Shown piece after piece: positions 49,857-58,891 of a DNA stretch of 62,202 bases. A model generated the notes under the pieces. It was not told the origin of the DNA. It saw only the letters and a program-made list of their open reading frames with translations, and searched no databases. The position numbers and the translations under genes were made by a program. Each line of letters opens with the position of its first letter. Positions within the stretch are counted from its first letter, which is position 1. The stretch lies in assembly GCA_009726095.1 (NCBI GenBank), contig WLMZ01000006.1, positions 1 to 62,202 of the forward strand, in the 5' to 3' direction. The DNA is from Actinomycetota bacterium (lineage in GTDB: Bacteria; Actinomycetota; Acidimicrobiia; Acidimicrobiales; Ilumatobacteraceae).

Positions 49857-51904
49857 GGCCGGATGCTGACCCGGTTGTCGTGATACACCGCGCCTGCGCC
49901 CATATCGCTGTCGCGCTCTGGCACGGTGACGTTCACTGATTGGCCATCGCTGAACACCTTCGTCCATGCGCCTTTGGTGGTGACGGCGATGCCGGAGCGA
50001 GCGGCGGTGCCAATGTTCAGACGGGCGACAAACGAGCCACGGTCATTGCCCACCGAGACGAGTTCGCCGTGCACGAGCGACTGTTCGGCGGCGTCGGCCG
50101 CACACACTGTGATGGACGGCTCGCCGGCGCGTTCGATGTTTCGATCGATACCGGCAAAGACGGAATTCACAAAGAACTGCCCGGCAGGCGACACGAGCGC
50201 GAACGTGCCCGGTTCGTCATCGGCGGCCTCGCTTGGGGGACGGTAGTTCGGCAACAGTCCGTGACCGTCGCGCTCGGCGCGCGCCGAGACGAACTCGAAC
50301 CGCCCCGACGGTGTGGCGAACCGCTCGGCGAACGGCGCGTAGTCGATGGTGCCGGGGATGCGGAGCCAACCGGCGGTACGTAACTGATCGACGCCGATGC
50401 CGGCATCGCGCCACAGCGGCGCATCGAGCAGATCGGCGGCCAGCTCGAGATCGGTGGCGAACAGCGCTGGCTCGGTGAGGCCCATCGCTGCGGCGAGGCG
50501 GCGCATGAACTCGGTCTTGCTGAGGCACTCGCCGGGGGGAGCGACGGCGGGTTCGTTCCAGTTCAGGTACAGGTGGCCGAACGACTCCATGATCTCGGTG
50601 TGCTCTGTCTGCAACGTGCTCGGCAGGATGATGTCGGCGTACTCGGCGGTGTCGGTACGGTAGGCGTCGAACACCACGGTGAACACGTCGTCGCGAGTCA
50701 ACTGCGCACGCACCAGGGTCTGGTCGGGGTTCGACACCATTGGATTGGCGCCCATCACGAACAGGGCCTTGACGTTGGCGTCGGCTCGTTGCAGCTCGCG
50801 TCCGAGGCGGGTCATCACCAGTGTTTGGGGCTGGGTGCGGCGAAGGTCGGGTCGCGACAGCTTGTAGCCGTTGAGCATGTACGCATCGGAGGTGCTGTAC
50901 ACCAGACCACCGCCGCGCCGCGCATAGTCCCCGGTGAGCGCTGGGATGCAGGAGATCACGCGTGCGGTCTGGCCGCCGTGACGGTGACGTTGCATGCCCT
51001 GCCCGAGCTTGATCGCCATCGGCTGCGATACGGCCATGCGCGTGCCGAGGGCGATGATCGCCTCGGCGGGAACGTCGCAGATCTGGGCCACCCGCTCGGG
51101 GGTGTAGTCGGCGAGCGAATCCTCGAACGCTGCCCAACCCGATGTGCGCTCGGCGAGGAACCGGGTGTCGGTGCCCTGCTGTGCGATCACATGGCACAGC
51201 CCCAGGGCCAGCGCTGCGTCGGTGCCGACACGGGGGGCAATGTGTTCATCGGCGCGTTCGGCCGTGCGATGACGCACCGGGTCGATGACGACCACGTAGG
51301 CGCCATCGGCGCGTGCCGTCTCGATGAACGGCCACAGGTGCTGATTCGACGTGAGCGTGTTCGAGCCCCAGAGCACGATCAGCTTCGAGTGCACCACGTC
51401 CTCGGGGTCCATGCCGGCCGCCGAGCCGGAGGTGTAGCTCATTCCGAGGTGCCCCGAGATCGAGCAGATGCTGGTGTGATGTCGTGCGGCGCCGATGGCG
51501 CTCCAGAAGCGGTGTGGGGCGCCGCACCCTTGTAGATAGCCCACGCTGCCGGTGCCGTCGAAGGGCCAGATCGAGTCGCCACCGTGCTCGGCGAGGATGT
51601 CATGCAGCCGCTCGGCGATCGCGCCCAGTGCCTCGTCCCACGTGATGGGCTCGAACTGGCCGGAACCCTTCGGGCCAGTTCGGCGCATGGGGTGCAGCAG
51701 GCGAGACGGGTCGCTACTGAACTCCAGGTACGGGTTGACCTTCACGCACAGGCCCCCACGGGTGTGGGGGTGGTCGGCGTTGCCGCGCAGTTTCACCGCC
51801 CGGCCGTGATCGTCCACCGTGACCACCCAGCTGCAGGCATCGGGGCAGTCGAGCGGGCAGGCACCGAAGACATCGTGAGGCACCCGCACATCGTGCTGTC
51901 CCAC
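49838..51904 (-). CDS. Molybdopterin-dependent oxidoreductase (DMSO reductase family) with N-terminal 4Fe-4S site
   Basis: About 688 residues. C16-x3-C20-x3-C24 ... C53 binds 4Fe-4S in GACPLDCPDACSW. The molybdopterin domains follow (WDEALGAIAERLHDIL, VVIDPVRHRTAERADEHI, FVMGANPMVSNPDQ), then the C-terminal dinucleotide-binding domain (GELVSVGNDRGSF). There is no Tat signal, so it is cytoplasmic. The substrate is unknown; members of this branch hydroxylate or reduce small molecules, including anaerobic-type C-H hydroxylation. The start is uncertain: GTG 51904 is chosen, with GTG 51889 an option. A GTG at 51994 would run through the operator and into the divergent gene. Confidence 0.83.
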   Translation of the reverse strand: MGQHDVRVPHDVFGACPLDCPDACSWVVTVDDHGRAVKLRGNADHPHTRGGLCVKVNPYLEFSSDPSRLLHPMRRTGPKGSGQFEPITWDEALGAIAERLHDILAEHGGDSIWPFDGTGSVGYLQGCGAPHRFWSAIGAARHHTSICSISGHLGMSYTSGSAAGMDPEDVVHSKLIVLWGSNTLTSNQHLWPFIETARADGAYVVVIDPVRHRTAERADEHIAPRVGTDAALALGLCHVIAQQGTDTRFLAERTSGWAAFEDSLADYTPERVAQICDVPAEAIIALGTRMAVSQPMAIKLGQGMQRHRHGGQTARVISCIPALTGDYARRGGGLVYSTSDAYMLNGYKLSRPDLRRTQPQTLVMTRLGRELQRADANVKALFVMGANPMVSNPDQTLVRAQLTRDDVFTVVFDAYRTDTAEYADIILPSTLQTEHTEIMESFGHLYLNWNEPAVAPPGECLSKTEFMRRLAAAMGLTEPALFATDLELAADLLDAPLWRDAGIGVDQLRTAGWLRIPGTIDYAPFAERFATPSGRFEFVSARAERDGHGLLPNYRPPSEAADDEPGTFALVSPAGQFFVNSVFAGIDRNIERAGEPSITVCAADAAEQSLVHGELVSVGNDRGSFVARLNIGTAARSGIAVTTKGAWTKVFSDGQSVNVTVPERDSDMGAGAVYHDNRVSIRPYQPRN

Positions 51905-51962
51905 CGCGGGAATAGCAAACCGCGTTGCCGGAGCACCCGGTCGTCGCCTCCATCGCGTAACG

Positions 51963-51985
51963 GTTTCTGACGTAACATCAGAAAC
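51963..51985. promoter_or_regulatory. Candidate operator, site 7
   Basis: GTTTCTGAC, spacer GTAAC, ATCAGAAAC (8 of 9 pairs; with flanks CGG/CCG the arms are 10 of 11). It ends one base before the GTG start of the ligase gene. A TAACAT box (51973-51978), 8 bases before that GTG, would be the -10 inside the operator. Confidence 0.85.
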
Positions 51986-51986
51986 C

Positions 51987-53630
51987 GTGCCCACGTTTGC
52001 CGATCATGTTCTCGCCCGCGCCGACGACGACAACCCTGCCGTCCTGTTCGAGGACCAGCGGTGGACCTATCGCGAATGGGTGGCCGAGTGCGCGGCCCGA
52101 GCCGCGTTGTTCCAGCAGATGCAGGTGCCGGGCGCCCCGCACATCGGCGTGTTGCTGGAGAACGTGCCCGACTTCACCATGTGGCTCGGGGCTGCTGCAC
52201 TACTCGGCGCCACCGTGGTGGGCATCAACCCGACACGACGTGGGGCCGAACTGGCGCGCGACATCACCTACACCGAATGTCAGCTGATCGTCACCGAGTC
52301 CAGCCAGGTGCATCTGCTCGATGGCCTCGACCTCGGCGCCGCCAACGGTCGTGTTCTGGTCATTGACCACGATGGGTATGCGCAGGCATTGGCATCGCAC
52401 CGCGGTGTAACGCCAACGGCTGCTTCGTACCCGCCCGAGACGCAGTACCTGTTGCTGTTCACCAGCGGCACCAGCGGGGCACCGAAGGCCGTCATCACCT
52501 CGCACGGCCGCCTGCACAACGTGGCCGGGGCGATGATGGGCCTCACCAGCCTGTCGCACGATGACATCACCTACATTTCCATGCCGCTGTTCCACAGTAA
52601 CGCGCTGTTCACGGCTTGGGCCCCCAGTGTTGTGGCCGGGGCTGCCGTTGCGCTCCGGCGCACGTTCAGCGCCAGTGGGTTCTTGCCCGATGTGCGCCGG
52701 TATGGCGCCACCTACTTCAACTACGTCGGCAAGCCGCTTGCCTACGTCCTGGCCACGCCCGAGCAGCCCGACGATGCCGACAACACGCTGCGGCGGGGGT
52801 ACGGCAACGAAGCAGCCGAGGCCGACCTCGTGCGTTTCCAGCAACGCTTCGGTTGCACGCTCAGCGACGGCTATGGCCAGACCGAGACCGGAGCTTCGAT
52901 CATCCGCGTGCCCGGCATGCCGGCGGGTGCACTCGGCGTCGGGGCGCCCACCATCCGCGTGCTCAATGCCGACACCGGCCAGGAGTGCCCGCGCGCCGAG
53001 TTCGACGAGAACGGTCGTCTGCTCAACGCCGACGAATGCATCGGCGAGATCGTCAACGGCACACGTGGCACGTTCGAGGGATACTGGAACAACCCCGAGG
53101 CCAACGCAGAGCGCCTGCGCAATGGCGCCTACTGGACAGGTGATCTCGCCTACCGCGACGTGGAGGGGTTCTTCTACTTCGCCGGCCGCAGCGCCGACTG
53201 GATCCGTGTTGATGGCGAGAACTTCTCTGGAGCACCGATCGAACGCATCCTCATGCGCTATCCGGGCGTGGTGCTGACTGCCGCCTACGGCGTACCCGAT
53301 GTCGAGGTGGGTGATCGCGTGATGTGCGCGCTGCAGCTCAACGACGGTCTCGTATTCGCTCCTGATGCATTTGCAACATTCCTGACCCAGCAGGCCGACA
53401 TGGGCTCGAAATGGGCACCCACCTTCGTGCGGATCGTCCGTGACTTCCCGATGACGCAGACCAACAAGATCCTCAAGCGCGAGCTCGTGAAGGAACAATG
53501 GCGTGTTGATGACGAGATCTGGTGGCGTCCGGGCAAGGCCCTGCGGTACGAGCGATTTTCCGGTGACGATGCCAGCTCACTGCGCGAGCACATGGTTGCT
53601 GCCGGCCGCGGCCATCTCATCGGCGAGTGA
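51987..53630 (+). CDS. Acyl-CoA synthetase (AMP-forming), FadD17-like
   Basis: 547 residues. PTFADHVLARADDDNPAVLFEDQRW, VGINPTRRGAELARDI (the NPTRRG signature of FadD17-type ligases), the P-loop LLFTSGTSGAPKAVITSHG, GYGQTE and the A8 hinge YFAGRSADWIRVDGENFSG. It activates a carboxylic acid, probably a sterol-derived or branched side chain, to the CoA ester. The GTG start abuts the operator and no RBS precedes it, which points to a leaderless mRNA. It is convergent with the sulfatase gene. Confidence 0.92.
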   Translation: MPTFADHVLARADDDNPAVLFEDQRWTYREWVAECAARAALFQQMQVPGAPHIGVLLENVPDFTMWLGAAALLGATVVGINPTRRGAELARDITYTECQLIVTESSQVHLLDGLDLGAANGRVLVIDHDGYAQALASHRGVTPTAASYPPETQYLLLFTSGTSGAPKAVITSHGRLHNVAGAMMGLTSLSHDDITYISMPLFHSNALFTAWAPSVVAGAAVALRRTFSASGFLPDVRRYGATYFNYVGKPLAYVLATPEQPDDADNTLRRGYGNEAAEADLVRFQQRFGCTLSDGYGQTETGASIIRVPGMPAGALGVGAPTIRVLNADTGQECPRAEFDENGRLLNADECIGEIVNGTRGTFEGYWNNPEANAERLRNGAYWTGDLAYRDVEGFFYFAGRSADWIRVDGENFSGAPIERILMRYPGVVLTAAYGVPDVEVGDRVMCALQLNDGLVFAPDAFATFLTQQADMGSKWAPTFVRIVRDFPMTQTNKILKRELVKEQWRVDDEIWWRPGKALRYERFSGDDASSLREHMVAAGRGHLIGE

Positions 53631-53635
53631 TACCG

Positions 53636-53656
53636 AGACCACCGATGCGGTGGTCT
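53636..53656. terminator. Bidirectional hairpin between ligase and sulfatase genes
   Basis: Stem AGACCACC / GGTGGTCT (8 bp) with a 5-base loop. It starts 6 bases after the ligase stop and overlaps the sulfatase stop codon. Confidence 0.65.
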
Positions 53657-55946
53657 ACTGGGCCTGCCACGCAGCTTGGAACTCGCCGGCGATGTCGATG
53701 ACGGCAACGCCAGAGACGTCGATGACGGCGCGGTGGATGATGCCGGGGAACCAGAAGCCACTGGGATAGGTGGACGACACCGGGGTGCCATCGTCGAACC
53801 CGCAGCAGATGCCTTCACCGGCCAGGGTGAAGCGCACCGGCACCGTGCGTTCCAACCGGCCCTGCGCCACCTCGACGCCATCGATGCTCAGCGTGAGCGT
53901 TGCGGCGCCCTTGTCGAGCGGCTGCAGGTCGGCGGCAACGACGTGGCGACCCGGAGGCACTGCCGCCGACACGGTGGTCTCGTCGAGCCCGAGGAAGTTG
54001 TACGTGAAGCACAGTCGACCCGCCTGTACGTAGAGGCTGTTGCCGCCGAAGCGCCCGCCATGGGCGATGAGCGCCCCTTCGTCGCCCTCCGACAGCGAGA
54101 TGTCGGCGATGAACGTGGTGTGTCGTCGGTGCAGGCGCGGTGCGTTCGCCTCGGGCAGCGGTGCGCTGCCCTGCGACAGTTCCAGTCGCTCGGCAATGGG
54201 TCCCACCGGACGCTCGAACGCGATGCTGCGGCGGGCGTGCAGCGGCAGTGCGCCGTAGCGGTGTGCCTCGGCGAACCACAGGGCCTTCAGCTGCTCGAGG
54301 CGCTGGGGCTCGCGGTCGGCCAGGTCGTGCGTCTCGGAGGGGTCGTCGATCACGTGGTAGAGCTCCCACCGGTCGTCGTCGAACGACAGGGTCAGGTCGT
54401 CGGTGGGTAGGTAGCGCATCATTGGATGGAAGGTCACCGCCTTCCATCCCTCGTGGTACAGGGCGCGGCAGGCGAACTGTTCGTAATACTGCGTGGGACG
54501 CCCGGGCTGGTGCGCATCGTTGAACGTGGGCAGCAGGCTGCGCCCGGCGAGGGGTTCCTGGGTGATGCCGTTGAGGGCGCTGGGCATGGCGGTGCCGGCG
54601 GCATCGAGGATGGTTGCGCCAATGTCGACTGCATGCGCGTACGCGCTGCGCACGCCGCCGGTGTGGATGGGCTCGATGCCGCTGGGCCAGTGCACGACCA
54701 ACGGATCGCCGACGCCGCCCTCGTGCGTCTCGCGCTTCCACCGCTTGAACGGAGTGTTGCCGGCGAGGGCCCAACCCCACGGGTAGTGGCCATGGCTGTC
54801 GGGGCCACCGAGCTGGTCTTGGCGGGCGACCGTGCCGGCCAAGTCGTGGGGAAGTCCGTTGAACATGAAGTTCTCGTTGAAGGTGCCGTGCGGCCCGCCC
54901 TCGGCGCTCGCACCGTTGTCGCTGCAGAGCATGATCAAGGTGTTGTCCAGCTCGCCGCGCGCTTGTAGCGCCTGGACCAAACGCCCGATCTGATCATCGG
55001 TGTGGGTGAGGAACCCGGCGAAGACCTCCATGAACCGGGCGGAGAGGCCGCGTTCGTCGGCCGACATCGTGGCCCAGTCCTGCACCCACTCGGGCCGTTC
55101 GGACAGCTCGGTGCTCGGCGGGACGATGCCCATTTCCAGTTGACGCTCATGGGTCTGTGCCCGCCACGCATCCCAGCCCTCGTCGAACTGGCCGCGGTAG
55201 GCGTCGATGTACCGGCGTGGTGCCTGATGGGGTGAATGGCAGGCCCCGAACGCAAGGTACATGAAGAACGGCTTGGTGGGTTCGCCGACGCGCAGGTCGC
55301 GGATCATGTCGATGCTGTGGTCGACGAGGTCCTCGGACAGGTGATAGCCCTCGCGGCGTTCGACGGCGTGCTGCAATGTGTTGTCGATGGTGAGATCGGG
55401 GGCGAACTGGTTCGTCTCGGCCCCGATGAACCCGTAGTAGCGCTCGAAGCCCTGACCGAGTGGCCAGCGTTCGCGAGGCGCTCCGGCGTGCAACTCTTCC
55501 GACGGGGCGAGGTGCCACTTGCCGACCGCGTACGTGGCGTAGCCCTGTTGGCGCAGCACCTCGCTGACGAAGCCGCACGCTTTGGGAATACGCCCGTTGA
55601 AGCCGGGGAAGCCCATCGCGAGATCGGTGATGCCGCCCATCGCGCACGTGTGGTGGTTGCGCCCGGTGAGCAGGCACGCACGCGTGGGCGAACACATTGC
55701 GGTGGTGTGAAAGCTGCGATAGCGCAGCCCTTCGGCGGCCAAACGATCGATGTGCGGTGTGTTGATGTCGCTGCCGAAACAGCCGAGCTGGGCGAACCCG
55801 ACATCGTCGAGCACGATCAGCACGATGTTGGGTGCGCCGGGAGCGGGCCGGGGCCCCACCGGCCACGCCTGGACGCTGTCGGACAGGGTGGTGCCGATGG
55901 TGCCCGGGAACGGGGCGCCCTCTGGGTAGGTGAGTGGCTGGTTCAT
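53655..55946 (-). CDS. Type I (formylglycine) sulfatase, cytoplasmic
   Basis: 763 residues. C85-S-P-T-R in TTAMCSPTRACLLTGRNHHT is the formylglycine motif and NIVLIVLDDVGFAQLGCFG the metal-binding start. VGKWHLAP and SDNGASAEGG are conserved. A C-terminal ~180-residue beta region (LSEGDEGALIAHGGRFGGNSLY) is found in large arylsulfatases of actinobacteria. No signal peptide, so the sulfate ester must enter the cell. It is last in a five-gene minus operon with a FadD17-like ligase and two amidohydrolases, 61 bases after the ligase gene. Confidence 0.92.
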   Translation of the reverse strand: MNQPLTYPEGAPFPGTIGTTLSDSVQAWPVGPRPAPGAPNIVLIVLDDVGFAQLGCFGSDINTPHIDRLAAEGLRYRSFHTTAMCSPTRACLLTGRNHHTCAMGGITDLAMGFPGFNGRIPKACGFVSEVLRQQGYATYAVGKWHLAPSEELHAGAPRERWPLGQGFERYYGFIGAETNQFAPDLTIDNTLQHAVERREGYHLSEDLVDHSIDMIRDLRVGEPTKPFFMYLAFGACHSPHQAPRRYIDAYRGQFDEGWDAWRAQTHERQLEMGIVPPSTELSERPEWVQDWATMSADERGLSARFMEVFAGFLTHTDDQIGRLVQALQARGELDNTLIMLCSDNGASAEGGPHGTFNENFMFNGLPHDLAGTVARQDQLGGPDSHGHYPWGWALAGNTPFKRWKRETHEGGVGDPLVVHWPSGIEPIHTGGVRSAYAHAVDIGATILDAAGTAMPSALNGITQEPLAGRSLLPTFNDAHQPGRPTQYYEQFACRALYHEGWKAVTFHPMMRYLPTDDLTLSFDDDRWELYHVIDDPSETHDLADREPQRLEQLKALWFAEAHRYGALPLHARRSIAFERPVGPIAERLELSQGSAPLPEANAPRLHRRHTTFIADISLSEGDEGALIAHGGRFGGNSLYVQAGRLCFTYNFLGLDETTVSAAVPPGRHVVAADLQPLDKGAATLTLSIDGVEVAQGRLERTVPVRFTLAGEGICCGFDDGTPVSSTYPSGFWFPGIIHRAVIDVSGVAVIDIAGEFQAAWQAQ

Positions 55947-56007
55947 GACTCGCTCCGTGTGAGTGCTCCGTGTGGAGGTGCTGTGTGGGTGAGAGAAACC
56001 TTGCTGA

Positions 56008-57669
56008 TCAGCGTGGCAGGAACTCGCTGCGGCCGTGTTCGGCGAACGATGCGGCCAGTTCCACAGCGTCGTCGCGGGTGAACAGTCGATAGGCGTCGCC
56101 CCGCTCGGGCTGCCACCACACCGGGTCGCGTGTTGCCCACCCCCGGGTGCGCAGTGGCTGTTTGTTGAGCTTGTTGTTGGCAGTGAGGGGCATGTCGCGG
56201 AGCAGGCGCACGAAGCGGGGCGCCCACTTGGTGCCGAGGTCGCGTTGTTCGCCGAGGAACTCGGCGAAGGCAACGGGGTCGAACGAGGCGTCCGGTGCCA
56301 TTTCGATCGCAGCCATTACCTGGTCGCCGGTGCGCGGATCGGCAACGGCGTACACCGCCACCATCACGACCCCGGGGAAGCGGTGCAGGATGTTTTCCAC
56401 TGGTGCGGCAGCGAAGTTCTCGCTGTCCACCCGTAACCAGTCGCTGCTGCGCCCGGCAAAGTAATAGAAGCCCTCGGCATCGACATAGGCCAGGTCGCCC
56501 GTCCAGTACCAGCCGTTGCGCAGCCGATCTGACGTGGCCTCGTTGTTGTTGTAGTAACCCTCGAAGATGCCCCCGCCCGAACGATTGACGATCTCGCCGA
56601 TGGCCTGTTCGGCGTTGAGTATCGCTGCGTGCTCGTCGAACACGGCGAACGGGCATGGTTGCTGTGTCTGCGGGTTGACCACGGCGATGTCGGCGCCACC
56701 GTCGAGCCGGGGACGACCGAGGGCATTTGGGGGCGTGTCCGGGGTGCGCATGATCACCACCACGCTCTCGCTGGAGCCGTAGCCCTCCACCAGTGGGCAG
56801 CCGAATCGCTCGAGGAAGCGTTGGCGGTCTTGCGCGCTGGCCTCGGTGCCGAAGCCGAGACGCAGCCGGTGGTGGCGGTCGTGGTCGGTACGCGGTTGGG
56901 CGAGGAGGTAGGCGATCGTGCGGCCCACATACGTGAAATAGGTGCAGCCGAAATCGCGTACGTCGTCGAGGAAGCCGCTGGCCGAGAACTTGCGGCGCAC
57001 GACGATCGTGGCGCCGACGGCGAGCGATGGGGCCCAGCACGCCATCAGGGCGTTGCCGTGGAACAGTGGCATCGCGCAGTAGCTCACGTCGTCGCGCGTG
57101 ACGCCGTAGCCGGCTGCGGCGCGCTCGCCGGCACTGGCCATGCGTTCGGTGCTGCAGATCACCGCCTTGGGCGCACTGGTGGAACCGCTGGTGAACAGCA
57201 AGAACAAGGTGGTGTCGGGGGCCGGGTCCTCGGCCGGAAGGGCGACGGCGCCGATGTCCTTGATGCGCTGCAGGTAGTCGGAGCTGTCGGTGCGCAGGAT
57301 GCGTCCGTTGGCCGGGCCGAGGTCGAGCCCGGCCAGCAGCGGCTCGTGCTGGGCATCGGTGATGATCAGCTGGCAGTCGGTGTGGCGGATGTCCCGGCCC
57401 AGTTCGTCGCCGCGACGGGTGGGATTGATGCCCACGATGGTTGCCCCGGCGAAGGCCGCGCCTCCCGCAAGGAACAGGTACTCGGGAATGTTCTCAAGCA
57501 GTACCCCGATGTGGAACGGCCCGGGTTGGCGGGTGCGCCGCAACAACTCGGCGCGGGTGGCACTCTCGCGCACCACATCGCGCCAGGACCAGACCGACTC
57601 CTCGAAGTGGTAGCCGGCGTGGTCATCGTCGGCTCGCGCCCGGAGCAGGGATGCAACAGTCGAGGTCAC
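56008..57669 (-). CDS. Acyl-CoA synthetase (AMP-forming), FadD17-like, second copy
   Basis: 553 residues, clearly paralogous to the 51987 product: SLLRARADDDHAGYHFEESVW, VGINPTRRGDELGRDIRHTDC, LLFTSGSTSAPKAVICSTERM, GYGSSESVV and YYFAGRSSDWLRVDSENFA. The C-terminal Lys region is NNKLNKQPLRTRGW. It activates an acid to its CoA thioester. In the minus operon it lies 16 bases after the amidohydrolase gene and before the sulfatase. Confidence 0.92.
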   Translation of the reverse strand: MTSTVASLLRARADDDHAGYHFEESVWSWRDVVRESATRAELLRRTRQPGPFHIGVLLENIPEYLFLAGGAAFAGATIVGINPTRRGDELGRDIRHTDCQLIITDAQHEPLLAGLDLGPANGRILRTDSSDYLQRIKDIGAVALPAEDPAPDTTLFLLFTSGSTSAPKAVICSTERMASAGERAAAGYGVTRDDVSYCAMPLFHGNALMACWAPSLAVGATIVVRRKFSASGFLDDVRDFGCTYFTYVGRTIAYLLAQPRTDHDRHHRLRLGFGTEASAQDRQRFLERFGCPLVEGYGSSESVVVIMRTPDTPPNALGRPRLDGGADIAVVNPQTQQPCPFAVFDEHAAILNAEQAIGEIVNRSGGGIFEGYYNNNEATSDRLRNGWYWTGDLAYVDAEGFYYFAGRSSDWLRVDSENFAAAPVENILHRFPGVVMVAVYAVADPRTGDQVMAAIEMAPDASFDPVAFAEFLGEQRDLGTKWAPRFVRLLRDMPLTANNKLNKQPLRTRGWATRDPVWWQPERGDAYRLFTRDDAVELAASFAEHGRSEFLPR

Positions 57670-57685
57670 TCCAGCACAGTAGGGG

Positions 57686-58891
57686 CTAGCGGCCCGCCGG
57701 GAGAACAGCAGCGGGCAGGGGATGCCGGTACAGGGCGGCGGCGTTCAGGCTGCACATCCGCCGGACCTCGTCGTTGGGGATGTGCCCCCACGTGTCGGCG
57801 ATGGTGCGCTGGACGTGCGGCCAGATGCTGTCGCCGTGTGGATAGTCGACCTCGACCATGATGTGATCGACGCCGATGATGTGGCGCAGGTCGATGGTGG
57901 AGGGGTCGTCGAAGGTGCAGAACCAGAAGTTGCGGCGGAGCACATCGGATGGGCGCATCGGCCAGTCGCCGGCGTAGCCGTTGCGCGTGCCCATGATGTC
58001 GAGCCGGTCGATGAGCATGGGCACCCAGCCGATGCCGCCTTCGCTCATCGCGATCTTCAGGTCGGGGTGCTTCAGCGGATAGCCGCTCCACAACCATTCA
58101 GTGCATGCGGCCAGCGACAGCTGACCGAACAGCGTGGCTCCCAATTGCACCGCTGGCGCGCCCTCGGGCGGCGGGTAGGTTCCCGACGAACCAACGTGCA
58201 GGCTGATGACCGTGTCGGTCTCGATACACGCCTCGATGATGGGATCCCACCAGCCGGTGAAGATGCTGGGGAAGCCGATGGCGTGGGGGCGTTCGGGCAG
58301 GGTGACGCTGGTGAAGCCGCGCGCTGCGTTGCGACGGATCTCGGCAGCACCGAGTTCGGCATCGGCCAGGTACGTGATGCCCATCGGGATGATGCGGTCG
58401 GGGTGGGGCAGGTACCACTCCTCGTACAGCCAGTCGTTCCAGGCCCGGGTCACGGCCAGCCCCACAGCGGGGTCGCTGGCGGTGCTGAACACCCGACCGC
58501 AGAAGCCGGTGATCTGCGACGGGAAGTTCATCGAGGCCCACACCCCACACAGGTCCATGTCGGCAATACGGGCATCGACGTCCCAGCAACCTTTGCGCAT
58601 GTCCTCGAACCGGGCGGGCTCCAGGCTGTGCAGTTCGCGCCGCCGCCCGGCGACGGCGTTCAGCCCCACCTGGCTGAATCGGCGGCCGTCGAACTCCCAG
58701 ACCTGGTGACCCTGCTCGGTCTCGATCAGCCGTGGAGCCGCTGACTGCAGCGTGGCGGGCAGCCGGCCGTCGAACATACCCGGCGGCTCGACCAGATGAT
58801 CGTCGACGGAGATGACCGTGTAGCGCACCTCTTCCTGGGCCGGATCGGGCAGCAGCACATCCACGTTGGTGGGTCCGATGATGTAGGTCAT
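57686..58891 (-). CDS. Amidohydrolase-2 family metal-dependent hydrolase/decarboxylase
   Basis: 401 residues starting at ATG 58891, overlapping the SDR stop (ATGA). SVDDHLVEPPGMF carries the D-x-H metal motif; ISLHVGSSG the next His; EVDYPHGDSIWP the late Asp. This family (ACMSD-like) hydrolyses or decarboxylates cyclic and carboxylic substrates. It is similar along its length to the 59758 product (RIADMDLCGVWASMNFP matches RLADMDIDGVEASLCFP), so a gene duplication within the operon is likely. Confidence 0.88.
   Translation of the reverse strand: MTYIIGPTNVDVLLPDPAQEEVRYTVISVDDHLVEPPGMFDGRLPATLQSAAPRLIETEQGHQVWEFDGRRFSQVGLNAVAGRRRELHSLEPARFEDMRKGCWDVDARIADMDLCGVWASMNFPSQITGFCGRVFSTASDPAVGLAVTRAWNDWLYEEWYLPHPDRIIPMGITYLADAELGAAEIRRNAARGFTSVTLPERPHAIGFPSIFTGWWDPIIEACIETDTVISLHVGSSGTYPPPEGAPAVQLGATLFGQLSLAACTEWLWSGYPLKHPDLKIAMSEGGIGWVPMLIDRLDIMGTRNGYAGDWPMRPSDVLRRNFWFCTFDDPSTIDLRHIIGVDHIMVEVDYPHGDSIWPHVQRTIADTWGHIPNDEVRRMCSLNAAALYRHPLPAAVLPAGR

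Noticed and set aside
51905-51994. Extended N-terminus for the molybdopterin enzyme (GTG at 51994), with an Arg-rich stretch resembling a Tat signal
   Set aside because: It would run through the operator and overlap the divergent ligase start. The Arg-rich part is not followed by a hydrophobic segment.
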